Positions 15,484-23,975 of a stretch of DNA of 34,546 bases are shown here, one piece after another. The DNA is taken from contig SVTO01000029.1 of NCBI GenBank assembly GCA_015063745.1, positions 1 to 34,546 on the forward strand. The letters run 5' to 3'. This DNA comes from Oscillospiraceae bacterium (GTDB lineage Bacteria; Bacillota; Clostridia; Oscillospirales; CAG-272). Numbering within the stretch: position 1 is the stretch's first letter; each line of letters opens with the position of its first letter. The notes below the pieces were generated by a model that worked only from the letters and a program-made list of their open reading frames with translations, was not told where the DNA came from and ran no database searches. The translations under genes were made by a program, and so were the position numbers.

Positions 15484-16815
15484 ATGGGAAAACCGGTAAT
15501 TGCCATCGTTGGACGCCCCAACGTAGGGAAAAGTACACTGTTCAATAAACTGATCGGTGAACGCCGTGCCATCGTGGAAGACACACCCGGCGTAACAAGA
15601 GACAGAATCTACGGTGAAACCGAATGGCGCGGCAAGACCATGATCGTCATCGACACAGGCGGTATCGAACCGAAGACCGATGATATTATTCTGAAGAAAA
15701 TGCGCGAACAGGCCCAGATCGCCATCGACACCGCTGACGTAATCCTGTTCATGTGCGACATCCGTACCGGCCTGCTGGCGGATGATATGGATATCGCCGT
15801 CATGCTGAAGAAAAGCGGCAAACCCGTTGTTCCGTGTATCAATAAAGCGGATAAGATCGGTGACGTGGCACCGGAATTCTATGAATTCTACGAACTTGGC
15901 TTCAATATCGACCCCATCGCCCTCTCTTCCCTCCACGGCAGCGGAAGCGGCGATGTGCTGGATGCCGTACTGGAAGCACTGCCGGATTTCGAAACCGAGG
16001 ATGGCGAGAACGACGTTATCAACGTAGCGGTCATCGGCAAACCCAATGCCGGCAAATCCTCTCTGGTAAACCGGATCCTGGGTATGGAAAGACTGATCGT
16101 ATCCGACATCGCCGGTACCACCCGTGATGCCATCGACTCATATTTTGAAAACGAACACGGCAAATATAACTTCATCGACACAGCCGGCATCCGCAGACAG
16201 AGCAAAGTGGATGAACGTGTGGAAAAATACAGCGTACTCCGCGCCAAAATGGCTATCGAGCGTTCCGATGTATGCCTGATCATGGTGGATGCCAAAGAAG
16301 GTATTACCGAACAGGATGAAAAGATCGCCGGTCTTGCGCATGAAGCGGGAAAAGCATCCATCATCTGCATCAATAAGTGGGATGACGTGGAAAAGGACAA
16401 CAATACAACCAATTCCTTCACCAAAAAGGTATACGAAGCTCTGTCCTACATGACCTACGCGCCTATCATGTTTATCTCCGCCAAAACCGGTCAGCGTGTG
16501 GACAAACTGTTCGAGCAGATCAATTACGTCCATAATCAGACCAATATGCGCGCCTCCACCGGTATGCTCAACGACGTACTGGCCGATGCCGTGGCACGTG
16601 TACAGCCCCCGTCCGATAAGGGCCGCCGTTTGAAGATCTACTACATGACCCAGGCCAGCGTAGCCCCGCCCACATTTATCATGTTCTGCAACAATGCTGA
16701 GCTGTTCCATTTTTCCTATCAGCGGTATATCGAAAACTGCCTGCGCACCACATTCGGCTTCCGCGGCACACCCATCCGCCTGATCGTCCGTCAGAAGGGC
16801 GACAGCGAAGAGTAA
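15484..16815 (+). CDS. der: Ribosome-assembly GTPase Der (EngA)
   Basis: The 443-residue protein has two tandem GTPase domains and a C-terminal KH-like domain. It is an essential factor in maturation of the 50S ribosomal subunit. The first domain shows GRPNVGKS (10-17), DTPGVTRDR, DTGG and NKAD. The second shows GKPNAGKSS (about 184-192), AGTTRDAID, DTAGIRRQSK and NKWD. The KH-like part ends in a typical NCLRTTFGFRGTPIRLIVRQ. It lies 60 bases after the DUF512 gene and 37 bases before plsY, in the same apparent transcript. Confidence 0.98.
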   Translation: MGKPVIAIVGRPNVGKSTLFNKLIGERRAIVEDTPGVTRDRIYGETEWRGKTMIVIDTGGIEPKTDDIILKKMREQAQIAIDTADVILFMCDIRTGLLADDMDIAVMLKKSGKPVVPCINKADKIGDVAPEFYEFYELGFNIDPIALSSLHGSGSGDVLDAVLEALPDFETEDGENDVINVAVIGKPNAGKSSLVNRILGMERLIVSDIAGTTRDAIDSYFENEHGKYNFIDTAGIRRQSKVDERVEKYSVLRAKMAIERSDVCLIMVDAKEGITEQDEKIAGLAHEAGKASIICINKWDDVEKDNNTTNSFTKKVYEALSYMTYAPIMFISAKTGQRVDKLFEQINYVHNQTNMRASTGMLNDVLADAVARVQPPSDKGRRLKIYYMTQASVAPPTFIMFCNNAELFHFSYQRYIENCLRTTFGFRGTPIRLIVRQKGDSEE

Positions 16816-16852
16816 GCATACACGAAATTACTGAATTACAGGAGAATTGTCC

Positions 16853-17596
16853 ATGTTAAAAACCATCATGTACGACGGCATTTTCGGCTATTTTCTGGCC
16901 GGAGTGGAAAAGAATAACGGAATGTTCATCCTTCTGTTTGCCCTTGGCGTCATCGCCAGTATCGTCCTGCCTTATCTGCTGGGCAGCGTAAACTGCGGTA
17001 TCCTGATCTCCAATGTAGCCTACCACGACGACATCCGCAAATACGGAAGCGGAAACGCCGGCTCCACCAATATGCTCCGAACATACGGCAAAAAGATGGC
17101 AGCCATGACCTTTGTCGGCGACTTTGCCAAGGGTATACTCGGCGTTCTGATCGGCCGTATCATGTTCGGCGTAATGATCGGCGCTTATATCGGCGGCCTG
17201 TTCTGCGTCCTCGGCCATATTTTCCCCTGCTACTACAATTTCAAGGGCGGCAAGGGTGTCGCAACCACCGCAGGCATGATCCTTATGACCAACTGGAAAG
17301 TATTCCTTGTGCTGATCGCAATATTTGTATTGCTTGTATACATGACCAAGTACATTTCCTTCGGTTCCGTCATGAGCTATCTGATGTACCCCCTTCTGCT
17401 CAGCAAACTCCGCCTGGAAACAGATCCCAGTATGGGTATTCTGATTGCGGCAGTGATCATGTGCATCGGTGTATTCATGCACAGAGCCAATATCAAGCGG
17501 ATCTTCCAGGGCACGGAAAATAAACTTTCTTTCAAAGTAAAGGATAAAAAGCCCGAAACGGAAGAAGAACGAGGCGAGAACGATGACAATACATGA
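16853..17596 (+). CDS. plsY: Glycerol-3-phosphate acyltransferase PlsY
   Basis: The 247-residue integral membrane enzyme moves an acyl group from acyl-phosphate to glycerol 3-phosphate, the first step of phospholipid synthesis. The three conserved cytoplasmic motifs are present: YGSGNAGSTNMLRTYGKK, GHIFPCYYNFKGGKGVATT and HRANIKRI, together with LLGSVNCGIL in the first helix. At least five hydrophobic helices are visible. The N-terminus is about 25 residues longer than in short homologues, and the C-terminal tail is acidic and charged (EEERGENDD). ATG 16853 is eight bases after AGGAG; a TTG two codons earlier is less likely. Its end overlaps the next gene by 14 bases. Confidence 0.95.
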   Translation: MLKTIMYDGIFGYFLAGVEKNNGMFILLFALGVIASIVLPYLLGSVNCGILISNVAYHDDIRKYGSGNAGSTNMLRTYGKKMAAMTFVGDFAKGILGVLIGRIMFGVMIGAYIGGLFCVLGHIFPCYYNFKGGKGVATTAGMILMTNWKVFLVLIAIFVLLVYMTKYISFGSVMSYLMYPLLLSKLRLETDPSMGILIAAVIMCIGVFMHRANIKRIFQGTENKLSFKVKDKKPETEEERGENDDNT

Positions 17597-18782
17597 TCCC
17601 GCCCCGTCCAAAACCGTATCCTTTGCCGAACTGACGGAAAAAAGCGCATCCGCCGGTACCTTTTCCGGGCTTGTCCTGTACCAGCCCACCGAAAAGAACC
17701 TGCTGAAAGCCAAAGGAACACTCAGACAGGGAAGAGAGGGCGTCTATCTCCAGCTGGAAAGATTCTGGACGGAAGGCCGCGTAACCCACGAAAACATTCC
17801 CCTGCAAAAAATTGCCGAAATCCTGCCCGCCTATCTGGAATCCCAGTTCCGCAAAGCCGATCTGACCGATAAAAACGGCAGCGCATCCCTGATGATCTCC
17901 TCCAAGGGCAAAATCACCTTGCTGAACCGCGGAAAAATCGGTGCATCCGCAGGAGAAGCGGAAGCAGTTCTCCACGGCAATGACCGTAAGAAAAAGCATC
18001 TGCTGGACGGCACGGAACCTTTCCTGCAGGCTCTGGACATCGCCGACAAAAACGGCCGGATCCATGACAAACGGCAGGCAAAGTTCCGCCAGATCTGCCG
18101 CTTTACCGAGTATATCCGTGATGCCGTACCGGAACTGCCGGAAACCGGTGTCCTCCACGTAGCCGATCTGTGCTGCGGCAAAAGCTACCTGAGCTTCGCC
18201 GTGTACCATTATCTCACCGCCGTATGCGGCAGAGAAGTGAATATGGTCTGCGTGGATCTGAAGGAAAGCGTAATCGAAGAATGTGCTTCTGTGGCGAAAA
18301 AAATCGGCTACGACGGCATGCACTTCATCTGCGGCAATATCTTCGAATATAAACCGGAGAACCCACCAGCCATGGTCATCTCCCTCCACGCCTGTGATAC
18401 AGCCACCGACGCCGTCCTGGAGGTAGCCATGCGTGAAAAGGCCAAAGTAATCCTCTCAACCCCCTGTTGTCATCATGACATGAACAAGCGTCTGAACTGT
18501 GCTGCGGTGGATTTCATCGGCGAACGTCCCATGCTGCGGCAGAAATTCTGCGATGCGGCAACCGATGCCCTGCGCCTGCTCAGACTGGATGCCATGGGCT
18601 ATAAAACCGACGCCACGGAGCTGATCGACCCGGAAGAAACACCCAAAAATATCCTGCTCCGCGGTTATCTGAAGCCCCATTTCAAGCGCGGCAGCAAAGA
18701 AGCGGCCGAAAAGTGGGAACGCTACAGAAGCACATATCTGTTCTTATACGGAGAAGAACCGCCGGCTCTTCCCGAGGCATAA
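17583..18782 (+). CDS. Class I SAM-dependent methyltransferase
   Basis: The 399-residue cytoplasmic protein has an N-terminal part of about 170 residues of unclear fold, then a Rossmann methyltransferase domain. Motif I is VADLCCGKSYLSFAVYHYL near residue 192. It is followed by MVCVDLKESVIEEC (acidic ribose contact), GNIFEY, a proline-rich ISLHACDTATD and the cysteine/histidine signature STPCCHHDMNKRL. This arrangement resembles the Methyltransf_32/METTL25-like group, members of which may act on RNA or protein; the substrate here is unknown. ATG 17583 lies inside plsY, giving a 14-base overlap, so translation is probably coupled to PlsY. Operon membership with der makes an RNA or ribosomal target plausible but unproven. 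Confidence 0.85.
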   Translation: MTIHDPAPSKTVSFAELTEKSASAGTFSGLVLYQPTEKNLLKAKGTLRQGREGVYLQLERFWTEGRVTHENIPLQKIAEILPAYLESQFRKADLTDKNGSASLMISSKGKITLLNRGKIGASAGEAEAVLHGNDRKKKHLLDGTEPFLQALDIADKNGRIHDKRQAKFRQICRFTEYIRDAVPELPETGVLHVADLCCGKSYLSFAVYHYLTAVCGREVNMVCVDLKESVIEECASVAKKIGYDGMHFICGNIFEYKPENPPAMVISLHACDTATDAVLEVAMREKAKVILSTPCCHHDMNKRLNCAAVDFIGERPMLRQKFCDAATDALRLLRLDAMGYKTDATELIDPEETPKNILLRGYLKPHFKRGSKEAAEKWERYRSTYLFLYGEEPPALPEA

Positions 18783-18813
18783 ACGAAAACCAACATACAG
18801 AAAGGGAACGACT

Positions 18814-20097
18814 ATGAACTTACAGGAAGCCATTGTAAACATCGGCAGATGCGATATTTCCGCCGAAGACCGTTTGAATGCACTACGGGAAATCGCCGGA
18901 CATCTAGATGAAATCGACCGTACCGAACCGGGTGTCTTTGTGAACAACCACATCCATACCTGCTATTCCTTCTCCCCCTACACCCCCACCTCCGCCATTT
19001 TCTATGCCTGGAAAGCAGGTCTGCGTACCGCCGGTATCATGGACCACGACAGCGTAGGCGGTCTGAAGGAATTCATCGAAGCGGGCAAGATCATGAATAT
19101 GCCCATCACCTGCGGCTTTGAATGTCGTGTAAACGTAAAGGGAACCACTCTGGAAGGCAAGCGCCTGAACAACCCCGACCAGAAATCCTGCGCATATCTG
19201 GCCATGCACGGTATCCCGCACCAGAATATCGACAGAATCGAAGAAAAGCTGGCTGACGTGCGTGCCAAGAGAAACGAAAGAAACCGCAAAATGTGTATCC
19301 GCATCACGGAAATTACCAAGGCAAACGACATCACTCTGGATTTCGATAGGGATGTATATCCCATTTCCATGGCACACGAAGGCGGCAGCGTAACGGAACG
19401 TCATATCCTGTATGCCCTGACCAAGAAGATCACCGCCCGTTATCCCGACAGAAACGAAGCCTGCGACTTCATCGAAAAGCTGACCGGCAAGAGCCTCGGT
19501 GAAAAGACCAGAGCCAAACTGCTGGAAGCACCGGAAAACTTCTACGAATACGACATTCTCGGTGTTCTGAAGGGACACATGGTAGAAAAGTTCTACATCG
19601 AAGCCGAAGAAGAATGTATGAACATCCGCGAATTCACCGCACTTGCCAAGGAAGTCGGCGCAATTTCCGCATATGCATACCTTGGCGACGTAGGAGAAAG
19701 CCCCACAGGCGACAAGAAGGCCCAGAAGTTTGAAGACGACTTCCTGCCCGAGCTGTTCGACGAACTGGTAAACTGCGGTTTTTCCGCCGTAACCTATATG
19801 CCCTCCAGAAATACCTCCGAACAGCTGGCAAGACTGATGGATTTCTGTCATAACAAGGACCTGTTCGAAATCAGCGGCGAAGACATCAACTCTCCCAGAC
19901 AGTCCTTCATCTGTCAGGCCCTGGCTGATCCCGCCTATGCACATCTGCGTGTTGCCACCTATGCTCTGATCGGTCACGAAATCGCCGGCAGCGCCAATGC
20001 GGATGACTCCATGTTCTCCGATACCACCAAGGCAAAAATGCCCGACCTGTCCGCCCGTACCGCCCACTATGCTAAGATCGGCGGATACGAAGCCTGA
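18814..20097 (+). CDS. PHP-domain metal-dependent phosphoesterase-like protein
   Basis: The 427-residue cytoplasmic protein carries the polymerase and histidinol phosphatase (PHP) fold. Metal-ligand motifs are visible at NNHIHTCYSF (H46, H48) and GIMDHDSVGG (D77, H78, D79), with GFECRVN soon after. Downstream, PISMAHEGGSVTERH, SAYAYLGDVGE and EISGEDINSP supply further histidine, aspartate and glutamate candidates. It is longer than a plain PHP phosphatase because of a helical insertion from about 110 to 270. The gene stands 31 bases after the methyltransferase gene and 37 before the aldolase/SDR fusion, which suggests action on a phosphorylated sugar, but the substrate is unknown. A ribosome site AGAAAGGGAA precedes ATG 18814. 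Confidence 0.85.
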   Translation: MNLQEAIVNIGRCDISAEDRLNALREIAGHLDEIDRTEPGVFVNNHIHTCYSFSPYTPTSAIFYAWKAGLRTAGIMDHDSVGGLKEFIEAGKIMNMPITCGFECRVNVKGTTLEGKRLNNPDQKSCAYLAMHGIPHQNIDRIEEKLADVRAKRNERNRKMCIRITEITKANDITLDFDRDVYPISMAHEGGSVTERHILYALTKKITARYPDRNEACDFIEKLTGKSLGEKTRAKLLEAPENFYEYDILGVLKGHMVEKFYIEAEEECMNIREFTALAKEVGAISAYAYLGDVGESPTGDKKAQKFEDDFLPELFDELVNCGFSAVTYMPSRNTSEQLARLMDFCHNKDLFEISGEDINSPRQSFICQALADPAYAHLRVATYALIGHEIAGSANADDSMFSDTTKAKMPDLSARTAHYAKIGGYEA

Positions 20098-20134
20098 ACC
20101 GAAACGGAAAAAATCTGAAAGGAAGTATACATAA

Positions 20135-22084
20135 ATGAGTCTCGATATTCTCGTAAAATTCTCCAATCAATACGGTACCACCCCCGGATTCGTTCTGGCC
20201 GGCGGCGGAAACACCTCTTATAAGGATGCAGATGTGCTGTACGTAAAGGGCAGCGGTACCTCTCTGGCTACCATCACCGCAGAAGGCTTTGTAAAGATGA
20301 ACCGTGCCGCACTGGCCGCCATCTGGGAAAAGAACTATTCTGCCGATGAAAAGGAAAGAGAAGCGGAAGTGCTGAAGGATCTGATGTGTGCAAAGTGCCC
20401 CGGTGAAGACGGCAAGCGTCCTTCCGTGGAAACCATGCTCCACGACCTGTTCCCCCAGCAGTACGTTCTCCATGTACATCCCACCAAAGTAAACGCCGTA
20501 ACCTGCTCCAAGGGCGCAAAGGAAACCGCACTGGCACTGGTTCCCGGCGCAGTATGGGTGGACGAATGTGAACCCGGCTACATCCTGGCCGCAAACTGCC
20601 GTACCCAGCTGATGGATTACAGGAAGGAAACCGGCAAGGATGCGGAAGTAGTATTCCTGGAAAACCACGGTATCTTCTTCGCTGCCAACGACGAAGTAGG
20701 TCTGGACGCCCTCGTAAACAGCGTAATGAACGCCATCGAAGCAAAACTGGCCGTACAGCCCGATTTCACACCTGTAGAAGCAGATAAAGCAGCTGCAGCA
20801 AAGATCGCCCCCGTTCTTCGTATGTGTTATAACGAAGAAGGCAAAGCCACCGTAATTTTCTCTGCTAACAAGCAGATCATGGCTTTTGCAGAATCCGCAG
20901 AAGCTTTCTCCGTACTGAAAGAACCTCTGTCCCCCGACCACATCGTATACTGCAAGGCTGAGCCTCTGTATCTGGAAGAAACCTGTCCCGAAGCAATCAG
21001 TGCTGCTTTCCGTGCATTTGTGGAAAGACGCGGCTTCGCCCCCAGAATCATCTTCGTTAAGGGTATCGGTATGTTTGCCGCTGGCGCAAACCTGAAGGAA
21101 GCCAAGACCGCCGCTGCCGTATGGGAAGATGCCATGGCTATCGCTGTTCTGGCAGAAAACTTCGGCGGCGTAAAGCACATGAAGCCCGCTCTGGCAGACT
21201 TTATCGTAAACTGGGAAGTAGAAAGCTACCGTGCCAAGGTAAGTCTGGCATCCGCCGGCGGTAAGGCACTGGAAGGCAAGATCGCTGTTGTAACCGGTTC
21301 CGCTCAGGGTTTTGGTGCAGGTATTGCCCGTTATCTTGCCAAAGAAGGTGCCAATGTGGTAATCGCCGACATGAACGCCGCAGGTGCCGCCGCAACCGCA
21401 GAAGAAATCGCAGCTGAATTCGGCGTAGGCACCATTGCAGTATCCGCCAACGTATCCGACGAAGCCAGCGTTGAAAACATGATCAACGAAACCGTACTGA
21501 ACTTCGGCGGTCTGGATATTTTCGTAAACAACGCCGGCATCGTACGTGCAGGTTCTCTGGAAGAAATGACCAAGGCAAACTTCGAACTGGTAGCTACCGT
21601 CAACTACACCGCATACTTCCTGTGCGCCAAGTACGCCTCCGCTGTTATGAAGCTGCAGCGTAAGGTTGCCCCCGAATACATGATGGATATCATCGAAATC
21701 AACTCCAAGTCCGGTCTGTCCGGCTCCAATAAGAACTTTGCCTACGCCGGCTCCAAGTTCGGCGGTATTGGTCTGACCCAGTCCTTCGCTATGGAACTGG
21801 CCCCCTACGGAATCAAGGTTAACGCCGTATGCCCCGGTAACTTCCTGAACGGTCCCCTGTGGTCCGACCCCGAAAAGGGTCTGTTCGTACAGTACCTGAA
21901 CGCAGGTAAGGTTCCCGGCGCCAAGACCGTGGAAGACGTAAAGAAATTCTACGAATCCAAAGTACCCCTGGGACGCGGCTGCGAAATCGAAGACGTAGCC
22001 AAAGCCGTCCTCTACATCATTTCCCAGAAATACGAAACCGGTCAGGCAGTACCTGTAACCGGCGGTCAGGAAATGCTGAAGTAA
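20135..22084 (+). CDS. Class II aldolase / short-chain dehydrogenase fusion
   Basis: The 649-residue protein joins two enzymes. The N-terminal class II aldolase domain has GGGNTSYKD (23-31) and a zinc site from H113 and H115 (LHVHPTK) and H178 (LENHGIFF), so it could split a phosphorylated ketose. A linker region (about 230-370) follows. The C-terminal short-chain dehydrogenase has the nucleotide loop VVTGSAQGFGAG near 384-395, NNAG, a serine in INSKSG and the Y-x3-K pair in YAGSK (about 537), plus the usual PYGIKVNAVCPGN. The layout is that of the RhaEW-like bifunctional rhamnulose-phosphate aldolase/lactaldehyde dehydrogenase family (about 680 residues), but no other rhamnose gene is present, so the sugar is left open. 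It is the last gene of the operon. Confidence 0.88.
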   Translation: MSLDILVKFSNQYGTTPGFVLAGGGNTSYKDADVLYVKGSGTSLATITAEGFVKMNRAALAAIWEKNYSADEKEREAEVLKDLMCAKCPGEDGKRPSVETMLHDLFPQQYVLHVHPTKVNAVTCSKGAKETALALVPGAVWVDECEPGYILAANCRTQLMDYRKETGKDAEVVFLENHGIFFAANDEVGLDALVNSVMNAIEAKLAVQPDFTPVEADKAAAAKIAPVLRMCYNEEGKATVIFSANKQIMAFAESAEAFSVLKEPLSPDHIVYCKAEPLYLEETCPEAISAAFRAFVERRGFAPRIIFVKGIGMFAAGANLKEAKTAAAVWEDAMAIAVLAENFGGVKHMKPALADFIVNWEVESYRAKVSLASAGGKALEGKIAVVTGSAQGFGAGIARYLAKEGANVVIADMNAAGAAATAEEIAAEFGVGTIAVSANVSDEASVENMINETVLNFGGLDIFVNNAGIVRAGSLEEMTKANFELVATVNYTAYFLCAKYASAVMKLQRKVAPEYMMDIIEINSKSGLSGSNKNFAYAGSKFGGIGLTQSFAMELAPYGIKVNAVCPGNFLNGPLWSDPEKGLFVQYLNAGKVPGAKTVEDVKKFYESKVPLGRGCEIEDVAKAVLYIISQKYETGQAVPVTGGQEMLK

Positions 22085-22099
22085 TTGGAATGAAGTGAA

Positions 22100-22144
22100 G
22101 CAGGGAGGGAGAAACTTTTGGCGAAAAAGTTTTTCCCTCCCTGC
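22100..22144. repeat. 45-bp intergenic palindrome, REP-like
   Basis: Arms of 20 bases (22100-22119 and 22125-22144) pair fully except for one G-T, around a GGCGA loop. The arms are purine/pyrimidine biased. No T run follows directly, and a separate terminator lies 40 bases on, so it is not needed as a terminator. Intergenic palindromes of this look are often repeated in clostridial genomes, but only one copy is in this window. Confidence 0.6.
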
Positions 22145-22184
22145 ACCCGACCTTTTCAAAAAACTTACATAAACAGGAATAAGA

Positions 22185-22218
22185 AAAAGTGGTGTCCGTT
22201 TTTGTGGGCACCACTTTT
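22185..22218. terminator. Bidirectional terminator between the aldolase/SDR gene and pepD
   Basis: Arms 22185-22197 and 22206-22218 pair over 13 positions with one G-T around an 8-base loop. The left edge is A-rich and the right edge T-rich, so it serves both convergent genes. Confidence 0.88.
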
Positions 22219-22222
22219 AAAT

Positions 22223-23686
22223 TCAGATGTTCTTTTCGGCCAGCATGGCAAACAGCAGGCAGAGAAGCTTGTCAAGGGAGGAGAGGGTCATCATTTCATC
22301 GGGGGAATGGAGGTTGCGGATGTCGGGACCGATGGAGATGATGTCCATGTCGGGGATCTTCTTCATGAACAGACCACATTCCAGACCGGCGTGAATCCCA
22401 GCGATCTTCGGTTCCGTTCCGTAGAGCGCGGTCCATTTCTTCTTATAAAGCTCCTGCATAACGGAATGATCGCGGAAAGCCCATCCCGGATAACGGTTGT
22501 GCAGCTCCATCTGTGCACCGGAGAGGGAAGCACAGTAATGCAGCAGAGCTTCCATTTCGTCCACACCTTCTTCGTTGAGGGAGCGGACAAATACATTGAC
22601 CGTCACGGAATCCGCATAAGTGGTAAGAATACCCACATTCGCAGAGGTTTCCACCAGATCGGGAATATGCAGACTCATGTTCTGTACTCCTGCGGGAACC
22701 AGATGAATCAGCGCCAGCACTTTGACTGTATCTTCGTCGGTCATAGGCTCAAACTCCGCTTCGGCAGCAGTCAGGGTTATGCAAAGATTCTTATCCTCAT
22801 CCACAAGGTTCTTGCTCAGTACGGCAGTCTGCGCATACAGTTCCGCCTGCAGTACATCGCAATCCGCCGTTGCAGCAAACACAGCCGTACATTCTCTGGC
22901 AATTGCATTTTCCTTGTTGCCGCCGTTTAGACTGATCAGACGGATACCGAACTTGTTATGCAGAATCCCGCAGAGCTTTGCCGTCGTTACAGTTGCCATT
23001 TTTCTGTTTCGGTGAATATCCTCACCGGAATGACCGCCTGCCAGACCGTAAAGGGACAGCTTCCAGATTTTTTCATCCGCAGCAGTTTTTTCCCGCTTCA
23101 CAGGCAGAGTCAGCAGAGAGCGCACACCGCCCGCACAGGCAACGGTAGCTTCACCTTCACCGGCAGAGTCCAGATTGATCATATGTCTGCCGATAATGCA
23201 GGAAGTATCCAGATTCTCCATACCGGTCATACCCGTTTCTTCATCGGAAGTAAAGATGCATTCCAGCATGGGCGCTTTCAGATCTTTCTTTTCCAGAAGA
23301 GCCATCATAATCGCTACGGCAATTCCGTTATCTGCACCGAGGGTTGTGCCGTCAGCGTGTACAATATCCCCCTCTACGATCACCTTAATGGGATCCTTCA
23401 GAAAATCATGAACTGTATCGCTGTTGGCTTCACAAACCATGTCAATATGCCCCTGAAGAACCATGGCGGGCACATCCTCGTATCCTGTAGCGGCAGGGCG
23501 CCGAACGATCACATTATTCGAGTTATCCCGCTGCACAAACAGCCCCAGCTTACCGGCAAAAGCTTCAATGTGATCTGCGATTGCCTTTTCATTCCCGGAA
23601 CCGCGTGGAATAGCGGAGATCTCTCTGAAAATATCCATAACCCGACCGGTATCCGGACAGGTGAAAGAGCAGGAACAATTATTCAT
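22223..23686 (-). CDS. pepD: Beta-Ala-His dipeptidase / aminoacyl-histidine dipeptidase
   Basis: The 487-residue cytoplasmic metallopeptidase of the M20C family cleaves dipeptides such as Xaa-His. Metal-site motifs are clear: LQGHIDMVCEAN, GTTLGADNGIAVA, FTSDEETGMTGM and NLDSAGEGE, with a later IHAGLECGLF and the C-terminal GPDIRNLHSPDE. The length matches the family. ATG 23686 has a GAGG ribosome site; the upstream in-frame extension to 23806 has poor composition and no ribosome site, so it is rejected. It converges on the aldolase/SDR operon and diverges from ispD. Confidence 0.95.
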   Translation of the reverse strand: MNNCSCSFTCPDTGRVMDIFREISAIPRGSGNEKAIADHIEAFAGKLGLFVQRDNSNNVIVRRPAATGYEDVPAMVLQGHIDMVCEANSDTVHDFLKDPIKVIVEGDIVHADGTTLGADNGIAVAIMMALLEKKDLKAPMLECIFTSDEETGMTGMENLDTSCIIGRHMINLDSAGEGEATVACAGGVRSLLTLPVKREKTAADEKIWKLSLYGLAGGHSGEDIHRNRKMATVTTAKLCGILHNKFGIRLISLNGGNKENAIARECTAVFAATADCDVLQAELYAQTAVLSKNLVDEDKNLCITLTAAEAEFEPMTDEDTVKVLALIHLVPAGVQNMSLHIPDLVETSANVGILTTYADSVTVNVFVRSLNEEGVDEMEALLHYCASLSGAQMELHNRYPGWAFRDHSVMQELYKKKWTALYGTEPKIAGIHAGLECGLFMKKIPDMDIISIGPDIRNLHSPDEMMTLSSLDKLLCLLFAMLAEKNI

Positions 23687-23848
23687 ATATATTACCTCAC
23701 AAAAAGATGATGGATGATTGGATCGGCGGAAGAAACCACCTATAATATGGTACACCAGATATGTTAAGAAAATATAACAACAGCGTGAACAAACTGAATA
23801 ATCCATAAAGTTTCAAGCAATAGGGAATCCAAAAAGACCGAAATCCCC

Positions 23849-23864
23849 TATTTTCCGGAAAATA
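23849..23864. promoter_or_regulatory. 16-bp perfect palindrome between pepD and ispD
   Basis: TATTTTCCGGAAAATA is perfectly self-complementary. It is flanked by an imperfect repeat (TAGGGAAT at 23821 with ATCCCCTA ending at 23850) and an imperfect dyad TCGG..CCGA at about 23866-23882. It lies 26 bases upstream of the ispD -35 and could be an operator for either divergent gene. Confidence 0.45.
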
Positions 23865-23889
23865 ATCGGGAAATCTTTCCGAATACATA

Positions 23890-23918
23890 TTTCCACCGGA
23901 CGAATTTTGTGATATAAT
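23890..23918 (+). promoter_or_regulatory. ispD-ispF promoter
   Basis: The extended -10 TGATATAAT (TATAAT at 23913-23918) is perfect. The -35 TTTCCA (23890-23895) is weak, with 17-base spacing. Confidence 0.7.
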
Positions 23919-23975
23919 GTATATATGAATGCATATTCCGGCAAAGAATACATACAGTCGCAGAGGTGTAAAAAT

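Noticed and set aside
22118-22930. 270-codon plus-strand open frame
   Set aside because: It is antisense to pepD, begins inside the palindrome, and has no family resemblance.
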